This document shows positions 1-9,521 of a DNA stretch of 64,000 nucleotides, one piece after another. Origin of the DNA: Drechmeria coniospora (Eukaryota; Ascomycota; Sordariomycetes; Hypocreales; Ophiocordycipitaceae). The position numbers and the translations under genes are program-made. Below the pieces are notes generated by a model. The model was not told where the DNA came from, searched no databases, and saw only the letters and a program-made list of their open reading frames with translations. The DNA is taken from the NCBI RefSeq assembly GCF_001625195.1, contig NC_054391.1, forward strand, positions 6,707,157 to 6,771,156, in the 5' to 3' direction. Positions within the stretch are counted from its first letter, which is position 1; the number at the start of each line of letters is the position of its first letter.

Positions 1-2
1 AC

Positions 3-2636
3 AAGCCCCGGTCGCGAAAGCCCAAGTCTCCGAAGGAGATGATCAGTCCCACCTACGTGCCGTCGACGCCGAGCTTGCTGAACGGAAGCGGTGACGGCAA
101 ATCCATCAGCAGCGCCCGCATGTCGGATGGTCTAATCAGCCACTCCTCCCCTCCGCACAGTCGAAGTTCCTCGGCCCAAGAGTCCTATTCCACCTCGGCC
201 ACGACGTACGAGGACTCGGCCGAAGGGCCCTCGTCGCACGACCCGGATGCTTCCGGGGCCACCTCACCCCCTGACAAGCGCTCCTCCAAGTCCGAGGGCA
301 AGGGGAACGTTCTCGTGAGCGTGCGCGTGAGACCCGACGCGAACGTGGGCCAGCAATGCCCCGAAGGAGAGTGGATGGTCGACGGCCGCACCTCGCTCGT
401 CGCCTACAAGGGCAAGGAGGGCGGTGATTACTATTACGGTACGCGACCTGACGGCGCCCTCCCCCTCGGGCATCTTCCCGGGACGGACCCCCCCGCCCCC
501 GCCCCCGCCCCCGCGCGCCTCGCTGCTGACTCGATGAGACTAGATAACGTGTTTGCGACGCACGACAAGAACGCGCGCGTCTACGATCACATCGCCAAGA
601 GGCTGGTCCGCAGGGTCATGGAGGGGTACCACGGCACCGTCTTCGCCTACGGCATGACCGGCACCGGCAAGACCTTCTCCATGCAGGGAACCGCCTCCTC
701 CCCCGGCGTCATCCCGCTCGCCATCACCGACATCTTCTCCTACATCCGCGAGACGCCATCCCGCGAGTTCCTGCTGCGCGTGAGCTACCTAGAAATCTAC
801 AACGAGAAGATTTACGACCTGCTGAGCATGCCCACCGGCGCCGCCGTCGGGGCCGCCGTGCAGCAGGAGGAAATCAAGCTGCGCGAGGACAGCAAGCGAG
901 GCGTCTACGCGACCCCCCTGAAAGAGGAGATTGTCCAGAGCCCGACGCAGCTGCTGCGGGTCATCGCCCGCGGCGACCAGGCTCGTCGAACGGCGAGCAC
1001 CCAGTTCAACACGCGCAGCTCGCGCAGCCACGCCGTCGTGCAGATCGTCGTCGAGAGCCGCGAGCGCGTGCCCGGCATGGCGGCCGGCGGCGCCGACGCC
1101 AAGCGGTCCGGCATCCTCCCGGGCGGCGTTCGCGTCTCGACCCTCAGCCTGATCGACCTCGCCGGTTCCGAGAGGGCGGCCGAGTCCAAGGAGCGGCGCC
1201 AGGAAGGCGCCCACATCAACAAGAGCCTGCTGACGCTCGGCACCGTCATCGCCAAGCTCTCCGAGTGGAAGGACAAGGAGGCCAAGGGGGGAGACAAGGA
1301 GGGGAAGCACCTGCCGTACCGCGACAGCAAGCTCACCCGCCTGCTGCAGGGGGCCCTCTCGGGCAACTCGCTCGTCAGCATCCTCTGCACAATACAAGTC
1401 GGTGCCGCCGGCAGTGCCGCCGCCGGCGGCCACACGACCGAGACGCTCAACACGCTCAAGTTCGCGTCGAGGGCCAAGAACAACATCGTCAGCCACGCCA
1501 AGAGGGCCGAGGAAGCGCTCGGCGTCGGCGGCGACGGAGGCGCCAGGGTGCTCCTCGAACGGTACCGCGTCGAAATCATGGAGCTCAAGCAGCAGCTGAG
1601 CATGCAGGCGAAGAAGGACCGCGGCCCGGACGCCGGGAGGGACGACGAAGCCGAAAAGGCGCGCGAGCTCGAGGCGGCCGAGCGGCACGAGGAGCAGATG
1701 CTGGAGATGCAGCTCGCGAGAACGGCGCTCAAGGAGCGCATCGACCACCTCAACCGGCTCATCCTCAGCTCCAAGTCGATCGGCGTCAACACCAACGGAT
1801 CGATGAGCTCCCTGAGCCACTACGCGCGCTTCTCCCAGATGTCGCTCACGGCGTCGCCGCGGTCCTCGGTCGTCACCTCGAACGGGCCGAGGCTGTTCCC
1901 GGAACGGACGGCCTCGATGACGTCGGCGTCGTCGACGGTCGGCCGCCGATCGAGTGCCGGACGCCGCTTCTCCGCCGACGGGGACGCGGCCGACGGGGAG
2001 GAGGACCACGCGGGCGAGTACGGCGACGGCACGGCGTCGCTGACGGCACAGAACCGAGCGCTGCGGGCCGATTTGGCGGACAAGAACCGGTACATCGCGA
2101 CGCTCGAGAAGCGGCTGCTTCACGCCCGCCGAGCGAGCTCGTCGCGGACCTCGGTCGGCTTTTCGGCCGGCAAGGGCATCCTCGTCGGCGAGGACCACAG
2201 TGTCGCGGCGGCGATGAAGGAGAAGGACGGCGAGATCGCCGACCTTCGCGCGCGGCTCGACGACAAGGACCGCATGCTCACGGCCCTGCGCAGCGCCGCT
2301 CGATCACGAGAAGTCGCCGACGCGTCCTTTTCGCCTCGGTCCCCCACCACGCAGCTCGGCTTCCTTGCCGGCGAGGAGCCGCCGGCCAGCCCGACGTCGG
2401 CGAGGCCGGGCGCGAAGCAGACGCGGAGCGTCGACGAGATGAACAAGATGCTCGAGGAGATGATTCAGGATGGTGTCGAGACGGGCCACATCGTTCGCGG
2501 CGTCCACGGCAGTGTCCGGCTGCCCGCGAACCGAACGCTGGACTCGCTCGTCGAGCTCCCCCACGGCATGGAGCCGCTGCGACAGAGCCCCGTGCCGCCG
2601 GAGAGTCACGAGGTGATGAAATGCAAGTCCCTATGA
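3..2636 (+). CDS. kipA: Kinesin-7 family motor (KipA/Kip2/Tea2-like), 5'-truncated by window edge
   Basis: A plus-end-directed microtubule motor that in fungi carries polarity factors to growing tips. The frame is open from base 3 through the first in-window ATG (base 39), encoding a basic Ser/Pro/Lys-rich stretch, so the true start probably lies upstream. Numbering from the ATG at 39 gives 865 residues. The N-terminus is a Ser-rich disordered region. The motor domain runs from about 88 to 495, with P-loop GMTGTGKT at 205-212, switch I NTRSSRSH at 324-331 and switch II LIDLAGSE at 371-378. A coiled coil follows at about 515-585 and shorter heptad segments at about 667-697 and 717-757. The wording around the P-loop (GTGKTFSMQGTASSPG) is typical of fungal KipA proteins (recalled, not searched). 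No intron is needed within the window. Stop TGA at 2634-2636. The motor class is secure; the KipA assignment is likely. Confidence 0.9.
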   Translation, partial: KPRSRKPKSPKEMISPTYVPSTPSLLNGSGDGKSISSARMSDGLISHSSPPHSRSSSAQESYSTSATTYEDSAEGPSSHDPDASGATSPPDKRSSKSEGKGNVLVSVRVRPDANVGQQCPEGEWMVDGRTSLVAYKGKEGGDYYYGTRPDGALPLGHLPGTDPPAPAPAPARLAADSMRLDNVFATHDKNARVYDHIAKRLVRRVMEGYHGTVFAYGMTGTGKTFSMQGTASSPGVIPLAITDIFSYIRETPSREFLLRVSYLEIYNEKIYDLLSMPTGAAVGAAVQQEEIKLREDSKRGVYATPLKEEIVQSPTQLLRVIARGDQARRTASTQFNTRSSRSHAVVQIVVESRERVPGMAAGGADAKRSGILPGGVRVSTLSLIDLAGSERAAESKERRQEGAHINKSLLTLGTVIAKLSEWKDKEAKGGDKEGKHLPYRDSKLTRLLQGALSGNSLVSILCTIQVGAAGSAAAGGHTTETLNTLKFASRAKNNIVSHAKRAEEALGVGGDGGARVLLERYRVEIMELKQQLSMQAKKDRGPDAGRDDEAEKARELEAAERHEEQMLEMQLARTALKERIDHLNRLILSSKSIGVNTNGSMSSLSHYARFSQMSLTASPRSSVVTSNGPRLFPERTASMTSASSTVGRRSSAGRRFSADGDAADGEEDHAGEYGDGTASLTAQNRALRADLADKNRYIATLEKRLLHARRASSSRTSVGFSAGKGILVGEDHSVAAAMKEKDGEIADLRARLDDKDRMLTALRSAARSREVADASFSPRSPTTQLGFLAGEEPPASPTSARPGAKQTRSVDEMNKMLEEMIQDGVETGHIVRGVHGSVRLPANRTLDSLVELPHGMEPLRQSPVPPESHEVMKCKSL

Positions 2637-2836
2637 CGGACCGGACCGGACGGGACCGGACGGTTGACGATTTTGGCTTCGTCGCCCATGCAACGGCCCC
2701 CCCCGTTGAGGAGCTGGCCGTGGCAGCGCTATACCCGAAATTTTTTTCTCCCTCGTCATTCTCCCTACCCGACGGACCGGAGGGGGGGCGGACATGTGCA
2801 CTTTGGTTTGATGGAGGTCGCGTATGACGGTGAGAT

Positions 2837-2852
2837 GGGGGGGGGGGGGGGG
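2837..2852. repeat. Poly-G run of 16
   Basis: Sixteen consecutive G residues about 200 bp downstream of the kinesin stop codon. The length is prone to assembly error. Confidence 0.9.
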
Positions 2853-5210
2853 TCCGCTTTGCCGACGAGGGAATGATACCCTCTTTTTTTCTTGTCGCAT
2901 ATTGTTTGTCGTTGGTGGTCATGGCGGAGCGAAGAGGGTGACGATACGACGTGTATGTGTCTTATTTGTCTTGGACGTTTTGTTGAGCGCGAGTGGCATG
3001 TTGACGTGTTTGGCTTCGGGCATTTGGTCGTTGGGTGGATTACGAGGGGACGAGAGTCGTTCGTTCTCAATGGCCTGCCCAGTCGAACAGAGAGACGGGC
3101 GTACTCGCGAGCGAGGGTACACGAGCGGACGTTGGACGAATTTCAATTCCAAGGTTAATTATTTGCTAGCCTACGGGGAAGATATGGAACGTTTGGAAGC
3201 CGAAAATTCGCCCCTTCGCCTCGTAGCAGAGTGTCCGGCCAGATGTCTGTCCGCCTTGACGACAGGTAGCCGAGTGTCCAGCGTGAGCAGGTCGAGACTC
3301 GAGTGGGTGGGTGGCATGGTGCGAGGGCCGGGCCAAGGCAGCCGGTTCCTTTTACGCCGACGGATAGAGAATGGAGAGGGGAAGAGTATTTTCGCAGCGT
3401 AGCGAGGCGGTGACGAGTCTTGCCACGGGCGTTCAGGATCAGTCTGCGCACGGTCGAGTGCCTATGTGTCGTTTGAGCACGCCGTACTCCGTATTCGTGC
3501 TCGCCTTCGGCTGGCACATGCGCGGGCCCATGCGTGCTCAAAATTGACACGGCACTGCGGAGTAGCAACGATAATACGGGCTGATGCGATATTTGCAGGC
3601 CGTCTCGAGCGTGAGTATCCATATCGGCACAATTATTGCTACTACGGCGGACGAGTACTGCCAGCTGCCAGGCACACACTATGTTTGTACATGTAGTCGT
3701 AAGTACTCCGTGGGTGTGTGTTCGATGCAAGTACGGAGTACATGCTTGTACTGTGCAGCACAGTGTTCTGGACGGACGATAACGCTGGGCTACTATTGCC
3801 GCTCATTTGGTTGCCAGTTGGCGCGGCCCGGGTTCCTGGGCAGGTCATGACAGGGGTTGATGGCAGTACTGTAAGCCTGCCATTGTCTCTGTTCCCTGAC
3901 TGGCTCCAGCGGGTGGGATCGAGGGCTGGATGGTGAAACGCGCCAAGCGGGAAGGATGCACAAACCCCTGCCCGTGGCCGCTGAAGTTGCCGTGCCTGTA
4001 GTACGGAGTACTGCGGATGAAGCGCTGCGTCGCACGTAATACTTCTCAGTAGGCTGCATGGAGCACCAGACCGTCACTGTCCACGTTCTTATTACCTGGG
4101 GGATATGCAGTAAAATACACCTTACTTCTTACTAGGCACCCAGGTAATTATGAACCGCCCCCATAGTACTCCGTACACGGAGCATGCTCACCTCATAACG
4201 TGCAGGTATTCATCAATACCTTACAAGGTATGCCAAGTATTAGTATGTGGGCAGCACGGAGCAGTGGCACAAGCACTCCGTCCAGAACAATGCATGTCGT
4301 ATTAACTGATGATGAATGAAGTACTGCGTATGTTTCAAACCCGCTCGGACGACGCACACGACGGCCGAGCCCCGGTTTGAGATTTTCCTCATGACGACAT
4401 GCGCATTGCGATGTGCCCGTACGGAGTACTGCGGAGAACAATATGCTTCGGTCGCACATGGGCACAATATGCACGAGCACGCGACTCTCCAAACACGTAA
4501 TACATGCTCATGGCAAGGACTCTCGTCATCGCGGACAAGTACGGACCGAGTAGCACCCAGCGCTCGTGCCCGTGCTCGCACACACTCGCGTCGGCACGCT
4601 TACAGAACCCCTCCTGCATCCCACCGTCCTGATGCCCATCGGCAAGGTCGTATTGGTGCCTAGTACAAGTACGTTCCTACGAGTACGATGGCTCGATCGT
4701 GTTCCAGTACGTGCCGGTCGTCGTTTGCGTCCGTCAACGCTCGGGCGCCCTCGGCCACAAGGCATGCGTTCGTCCCATTTCCCACTGCTATCTGCCGCGC
4801 TGTGAGTACAGAGTACATGGCTGCTATTATGTTAATAAGTCCTCCGTACTAGGCATGTATTACATGTACTGTATTACAACTACTCGCACGTCCGCTGTCC
4901 GTGGCAGGATACTAGCCAGCCTGCCTGCACTTACACCCTCGGTAGTTTTGGGAAAGCAAGCACGATGTACTCCGTACTCCGTACAGTACTCCGTAGATCG
5001 ACTGAGGAAGGAAGTACTCCGTGCCTTAGGCTCACCCCCTCAGGTACCTAATACCTCATCGCTCCGTACTCCGCGATCTGCGTGTACTTGTACAATGTAC
5101 AATTCATGAATGCTTCCATGGGCAGGAAGAGGGCAAGTACAGAGTACTGTAGGCAACTACCTGGGTAGCAAGGAAAGAGCTTGGGAAAGAAGGAAAGAAG
5201 ATGGGAGGGT

Positions 5211-5285
5211 AGCAAGGCAGCAAGGCAGCAAGGCAGCATAGCAGGAATGCAGGAATGCACAAAGGATGGATGGATGGATGGATGG
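5211..5285. repeat. Composite microsatellite: AGCAAGGC, GGAATGCA and GGAT units
   Basis: Three consecutive AGCAAGGC octamers are followed by two GGAATGC(A) units and then about five GGAT tetramers, all within 75 bp. Confidence 0.85.
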
Positions 5286-6403
5286 AAGACAGACGGTCGT
5301 CGATCGGTTTCATCGCACCCTCTAAGTACTCGATTCTGTGCCTCTCCTTCTGGCATCACGTACTCCGTACTTGGCTCGCTCCAGTCGCCGACCCGACAGC
5401 AAGTATTGGGGGCCCCTGGAGGGAGGGGGTTGTTCGGTCGTGAAGCCTCGCACAGACACAACCCCGCCCCCCCCTTTCCCTCTCGTCCTCTCTCCCTCCC
5501 TCTGCCTTCTGTGGAGGGTGAGGCGAACCGGCTTCCTCTACCTGTGACACTTGGCTCCCTGGCTACCCTTGCCGACGAGCGGGCCTTGGTAGCCACGCAT
5601 GACGAGCAAGCTCTTGTCGCCGCCCGCAGGAGCTGGGTTGGCGGGTGGTTTGAGTTCGGCAAGGCCTGGACTAGCTCGTCGTTTGCATCACATCGTCACG
5701 GGCCGTTCAGCAGACCGGACCCAGGCGAGAACGAGCGGGCGGACGGCTGCTCGACGCATGGTGTGCCTGCGGCCCATCTCACGCAGCCCGTGTGCTGTGC
5801 AGTGGGAGGCCCCCCGTCTCCGATTCCGTCTCCATCCCCATCTCCATGCCCAGCTTCGTATCCGACTGTCGACGACGACAAAGGTGCACTGCAGCACATG
5901 ATCGGCGCAGACTGGGTGACGTGATTGATGACGATTCTGCCAAACCCTTGCCTCGCCAGCTTCCCGCTCCTCTCTCCTCTCCTCTCTACTCGCGCCGCTC
6001 TTGTGCGCCAGGGATCCCCGCCTACCCACCCCCAGCCTCCAACCCCCTTCCGTCGTCTGCCACACGGCGACGGACAGCAGCACGTCGATTCCCGCCTTTG
6101 TCATCAGCCCGTCTCCGTCACCTGCGCCCCTCTCCCGACCACCCACGACGATGATCGCGGCTGACTCGCACTGACAGAGGACGTGAGGAGACCGCAGCGA
6201 CCGCGGAGCGTCGAGAAACAAAACCGACTGCCAGGACATCGGAAACGGCTTCGAGAAGGACGGGCACATGTCCTTGGCATATCGAGGTAGATAGATCCCC
6301 AAGGTCCATCGCCGCCCCTTCCTTCGCCCGCCTTCATCGGCCCTCGTCCACCCTGGGCTGGGTACGAGTTCGCACCGGCATACCCGTTCCCAGTTGACAA
6401 ATC

Positions 6404-6546
6404 GTTGCTGGCGGCGGCCCGGTCGGTGTCTTCGTCCCTCGACCTCATTCACCGCCATCATTCGCTCACCCTCGCCCCATCTCGACGCATCATTGCTGGC
6501 GGCGGCCCGGTGTCTACGTCCCTCGACCTACTTCACTGCCGTCACT
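6404..6546. repeat. Imperfect direct repeat (about 55 bp, period about 87 bp)
   Basis: A segment beginning TTGCTGGCGGCGGCCCGGT at about 6405 recurs at about 6492, followed in both copies by GTCCCTCGACCT and a related Cys/His-codon-like stretch. It lies 150-300 bp upstream of the glycosyltransferase ATG, so it belongs to promoter or leader sequence. Confidence 0.7.
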
Positions 6547-6699
6547 CACCCGCACTCGGTCGCCTGGACTCACCCTCGCTCAACCTCTCCCACTCACGCC
6601 CGCGGCGCCACGCCTCCGACTTGCACCACTTCACCCTCCCTTCATCTGCCGATGCGATTCCCGACCGGGGCATCGCCTTGCTGCTGAAGACGTCAAGTC

Positions 6700-8553
6700 A
6701 TGATGGCCGCACGCCTCGACTTCGGTCCCAAGTCTGGCCGCCAGAAGGTCGTCGTGGCCCCCCCCAAGATCAACCTGCGACGGGCCGCCTCGTACACCAA
6801 CCAGGAGCGCGCCGGTCCTCTGTCCTCAACCTCGTCCCGCTTCAACTTCAACCACCTTCTCTTCTCTCCGCCGCCCTCGCCGAGCCTGCCGTCGCTCGTC
6901 AGCAGGCCGAAACGGTCGTCGTCGCCCATCTTCACCACCCGACCGCGCCGCCTCCTCCGCCTTCTTCTCTACTTGTTCGCCGCCGTGGCCGTCTTCTACG
7001 CCGCCGCCTCTGCCTTTCGCATCCGAAATGTCCCGCCCGTTGTCGTTTCGTCCTCGGCCGCCTCGAGCCTGCCCACGGTCGGCCGGGACCTCCTGCCGGA
7101 CTTCCCGACGCCCGTCGTCATCAGCGACAGCTGGAAGCGATGGAAATGGACCCTCTCCATCCCCCACGAGCACGAATTCCCCCTGTCCATGCAGGAGTAC
7201 GCCGGCATGAGCGGCCGGTGTCGCGAGGTATCCATGCAGGCCCGGGCCCGGAGCCGCGACGCGCCGCTGTCGAACCAGATGACGCTGGCCGACGGGAGCC
7301 CCGACGACCGCTTCGTCGACGTCGAGGAGGCCGAGAGGACGGGCCTGCTGCCCGCCCCCGCCGAGGGAAGACCGCCGAAGCGGTCCGGCCACTTCGTCGG
7401 CCTCGACTGGGAGGCCATGGCTGGTGCACCCGTCTGCCGCTCCTCGCTGACCTACGTCCTCGAGAGCCCGGACGCCGGATTGGGCGCCGCCTTGATGGCA
7501 TCCTGGATCCTCTACGCTCTCGCCGAGGAGCACGGCCGCGCCTTCTTCCTCGACGACTCGAGATGGGCCTACGGTGCCTACGAGGGCATCTTCCAACCGC
7601 CCCCCGCGCCCCGCTGTCGACCTCCTCCGAGGCACCACATGCTGCCCTGCCCGACGCAGGCCCGGCACCTCGTGGTGTCGAGCGTCGCCGCCCACGAGGC
7701 CATTGCCGCCTTGGTGGCCAAACGTCGACGGAAGGCCGTTGTCGGCGGGGCCGGCGGCGAGCGTCACCTGCTCGAGCTCGCCCGCACCGGCTACCTGGCC
7801 CTGTTCCATCTCGTGCCGGAAGACGAGGGCTACGTCCGAAAACGAGTCGTCGAGCTCGAGCGCAAGGCGGACCTGGCCGGTCCGAGACCCCGGCGCGCCC
7901 CCATCATCGGCCTCCACATTCGCCGCGGGGACCGACACCCGATCGAGTACCAGTACCGGGACACCTACATCCCGGCCGAGATCTTCATCAACCGCGCGCG
8001 TGGCCTGGCCGAGAGGCACCTCAACGACACCGCCGTCGACGGCGCCCCGGTCGAGCCCGTGCTGGTCGTCGCCTCGGACGACCCCATGGTCCTCAAGGGC
8101 GACGGCTTCTCCGACGCCCTTCAGGCCCAGCAACGCATCCGGCTCGCCACCGGGGACGCGGCCGAGGCCCCGAAGGCGGCCAAGCCGGACCCGCACGTGC
8201 TCCACCGCTTCGTCGACGCCGCCGAGGGCTGGGAGGGCGGCTTCTTCGCGTCCATGTTCTGGAACCTCGGCGCCGACCGGCGGAACAATGCCGCCGCCAC
8301 CCCCGCGCCGGGGGACATGTCGGCGCCGTCGAGCCCGGCCTCGGAGCAGACGCTGAAGCTGCGAAGCTTCATCGGCCGCGCCTACGTGATGGACCTGGCC
8401 GTGCTCGCCCGCTCGAGCGACCACGTCGTGTGCGCCGTGAGCGCCATGGGCTGCCGGCTGCTGGCCGTCATGATGGGCTGGGAGCGTGGCATGGAGCAGG
8501 GCCGCTGGGTCAACGTCGACGGACGATACCCCTGGAACGGGCTCGGCTGGTAG
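6700..8553 (+). CDS. Type II membrane glycosyltransferase, GT23/fucosyltransferase-like
   Basis: A single 617-residue open frame (stop TAG 8551-8553). A basic, proline-rich cytoplasmic tail of about 82 residues precedes one hydrophobic anchor (about 85-108, starting RLLLYLFAAVAVF), giving a type II Golgi-like topology. The lumenal part holds GLHIRRGD (about residues 405-412), which matches the Arg-containing donor-binding motif of alpha-1,6- and protein-O-fucosyltransferases. Near the C-terminus SSDHVVCAVSAMGCRLL resembles the second conserved block of the GT23 fold. On family knowledge it would transfer a sugar, probably from a GDP-sugar, onto a secretory glycan or protein; donor and acceptor cannot be read from the sequence. 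The start is MM at 6700/6703; either Met is possible. The neighbours are unrelated. Family-level call is moderate, substrate unknown. Confidence 0.62.
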   Translation: MMAARLDFGPKSGRQKVVVAPPKINLRRAASYTNQERAGPLSSTSSRFNFNHLLFSPPPSPSLPSLVSRPKRSSSPIFTTRPRRLLRLLLYLFAAVAVFYAAASAFRIRNVPPVVVSSSAASSLPTVGRDLLPDFPTPVVISDSWKRWKWTLSIPHEHEFPLSMQEYAGMSGRCREVSMQARARSRDAPLSNQMTLADGSPDDRFVDVEEAERTGLLPAPAEGRPPKRSGHFVGLDWEAMAGAPVCRSSLTYVLESPDAGLGAALMASWILYALAEEHGRAFFLDDSRWAYGAYEGIFQPPPAPRCRPPPRHHMLPCPTQARHLVVSSVAAHEAIAALVAKRRRKAVVGGAGGERHLLELARTGYLALFHLVPEDEGYVRKRVVELERKADLAGPRPRRAPIIGLHIRRGDRHPIEYQYRDTYIPAEIFINRARGLAERHLNDTAVDGAPVEPVLVVASDDPMVLKGDGFSDALQAQQRIRLATGDAAEAPKAAKPDPHVLHRFVDAAEGWEGGFFASMFWNLGADRRNNAAATPAPGDMSAPSSPASEQTLKLRSFIGRAYVMDLAVLARSSDHVVCAVSAMGCRLLAVMMGWERGMEQGRWVNVDGRYPWNGLGW

Positions 8554-9521
8554 CCGCGGCCCCTGGTGCGCGCGCGCCGTCGCCGCGCCGAGCTCGCCTT
8601 TGCTGTTCTACTCTACATGACGATATGAAGCCTTTCCGTGAGCATTTACAGGCGTTGGCTGCTTTGGCTTGCTGCCGTCGTGCGACTTGCTTCTTTGCTC
8701 AACGAGATGCCGCTTCGACGCGGACAGGCACGGCGTTGGTCGCAGGCTTGGTCGCACCCGAGCCTGGCGCAGAGTCAAGTCGTTGCCGAACGCAGATGAT
8801 TTCTTTACTTCATCCTTGGTCGTGTATTTAACCCGGTGTTGGATGGAAAACGGTTACGAAGGAGAGAGGTGCGAGAGTGCAGGAACACACCGCGTGTGGT
8901 GGTAGCCCTTGTATGTGTACAGTAGTGTCGATGGCTTGCTGACTGGCAGCGATGATTCCATTCTCACCGCAGCCTTTACAGTATATTACTACTAGGTACT
9001 TTACAGCATCCCCCCCCTCCGATTGCAGGTGCGGCAATATTACTGCGTACTGGTCGGTGGAGTTGATCAGCAGCACCTCGAACTGATATTACGGAGTAGT
9101 GCGTCGGTATTTCCTACTGTACTTGACACAGGCCCATCCATCCGCGCACACTCACTGTATACAACTACAGCAAGTACCGAGTACGGAGTATCGGATAGTA
9201 CCTGCGGCATTACTACTATACATTAGTACGGAGTTCTCCGTACGTACTCACAGAACTCCGTATGTACATGTACTTACAGCATTAGTTGCTTGCTATTGAG
9301 CGTACATGTACACGTACACCTATGTAGTAATAATTAATTACCACACTGGTACCTGCTTGCTACGCTATGGACAAATCAAGTTACAGGTCGCAAAGGGGGA
9401 CCATTCACCCCGATCCGTTTCTTCTCCTTCGCATCTCGACCTTCCACCTTTCCACCTCTCCACGGCCGCTTCTAGCATCCCCCACGAAGCGAGTGCGACG
9501 CACCGCCGAGGAGGCTACAGC
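8554..9521. other. Intergenic region between glycosyltransferase and TAF7
   Basis: No supported gene. It contains several GTACGGAGTA/ACTCCGTA words between about 9090 and 9260, and a CT-rich tract (about 9415-9475) typical of a fungal promoter/5' leader just before the TAF7 ATG. Confidence 0.6.

Larger units (their letters stand above)
2637..6699. other. 4.1 kb intergenic region, no supported gene
   Basis: Only overlapping, compositionally driven open frames are present, none with a recognisable domain. It holds a 16-base G run (2837-2852), scattered GTACTCCGTAC-type words (about 4150-5060), a microsatellite cluster (5211-5285), and an imperfect direct repeat (6404-6546) in the presumed promoter or 5' UTR of the next gene. 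Confidence 0.6.

Noticed and set aside
789..2198. 469-residue antisense frame within the kinesin gene
   Set aside because: Shadow of a strongly supported motor-domain coding sequence.
5688..6461. 257-residue minus-strand frame upstream of the glycosyltransferase
   Set aside because: No domain, crosses the direct repeat and lies in presumed promoter sequence of the plus-strand gene.
6826..8424. 532-residue antisense frame within the glycosyltransferase gene
   Set aside because: Antisense shadow in GC-rich coding sequence, no domain.
9306..9521. 72-residue N-terminal extension of TAF7
   Set aside because: Begins in GTAC-rich spacer and lacks family resemblance; the ATG at 9522 follows a CT-rich leader.
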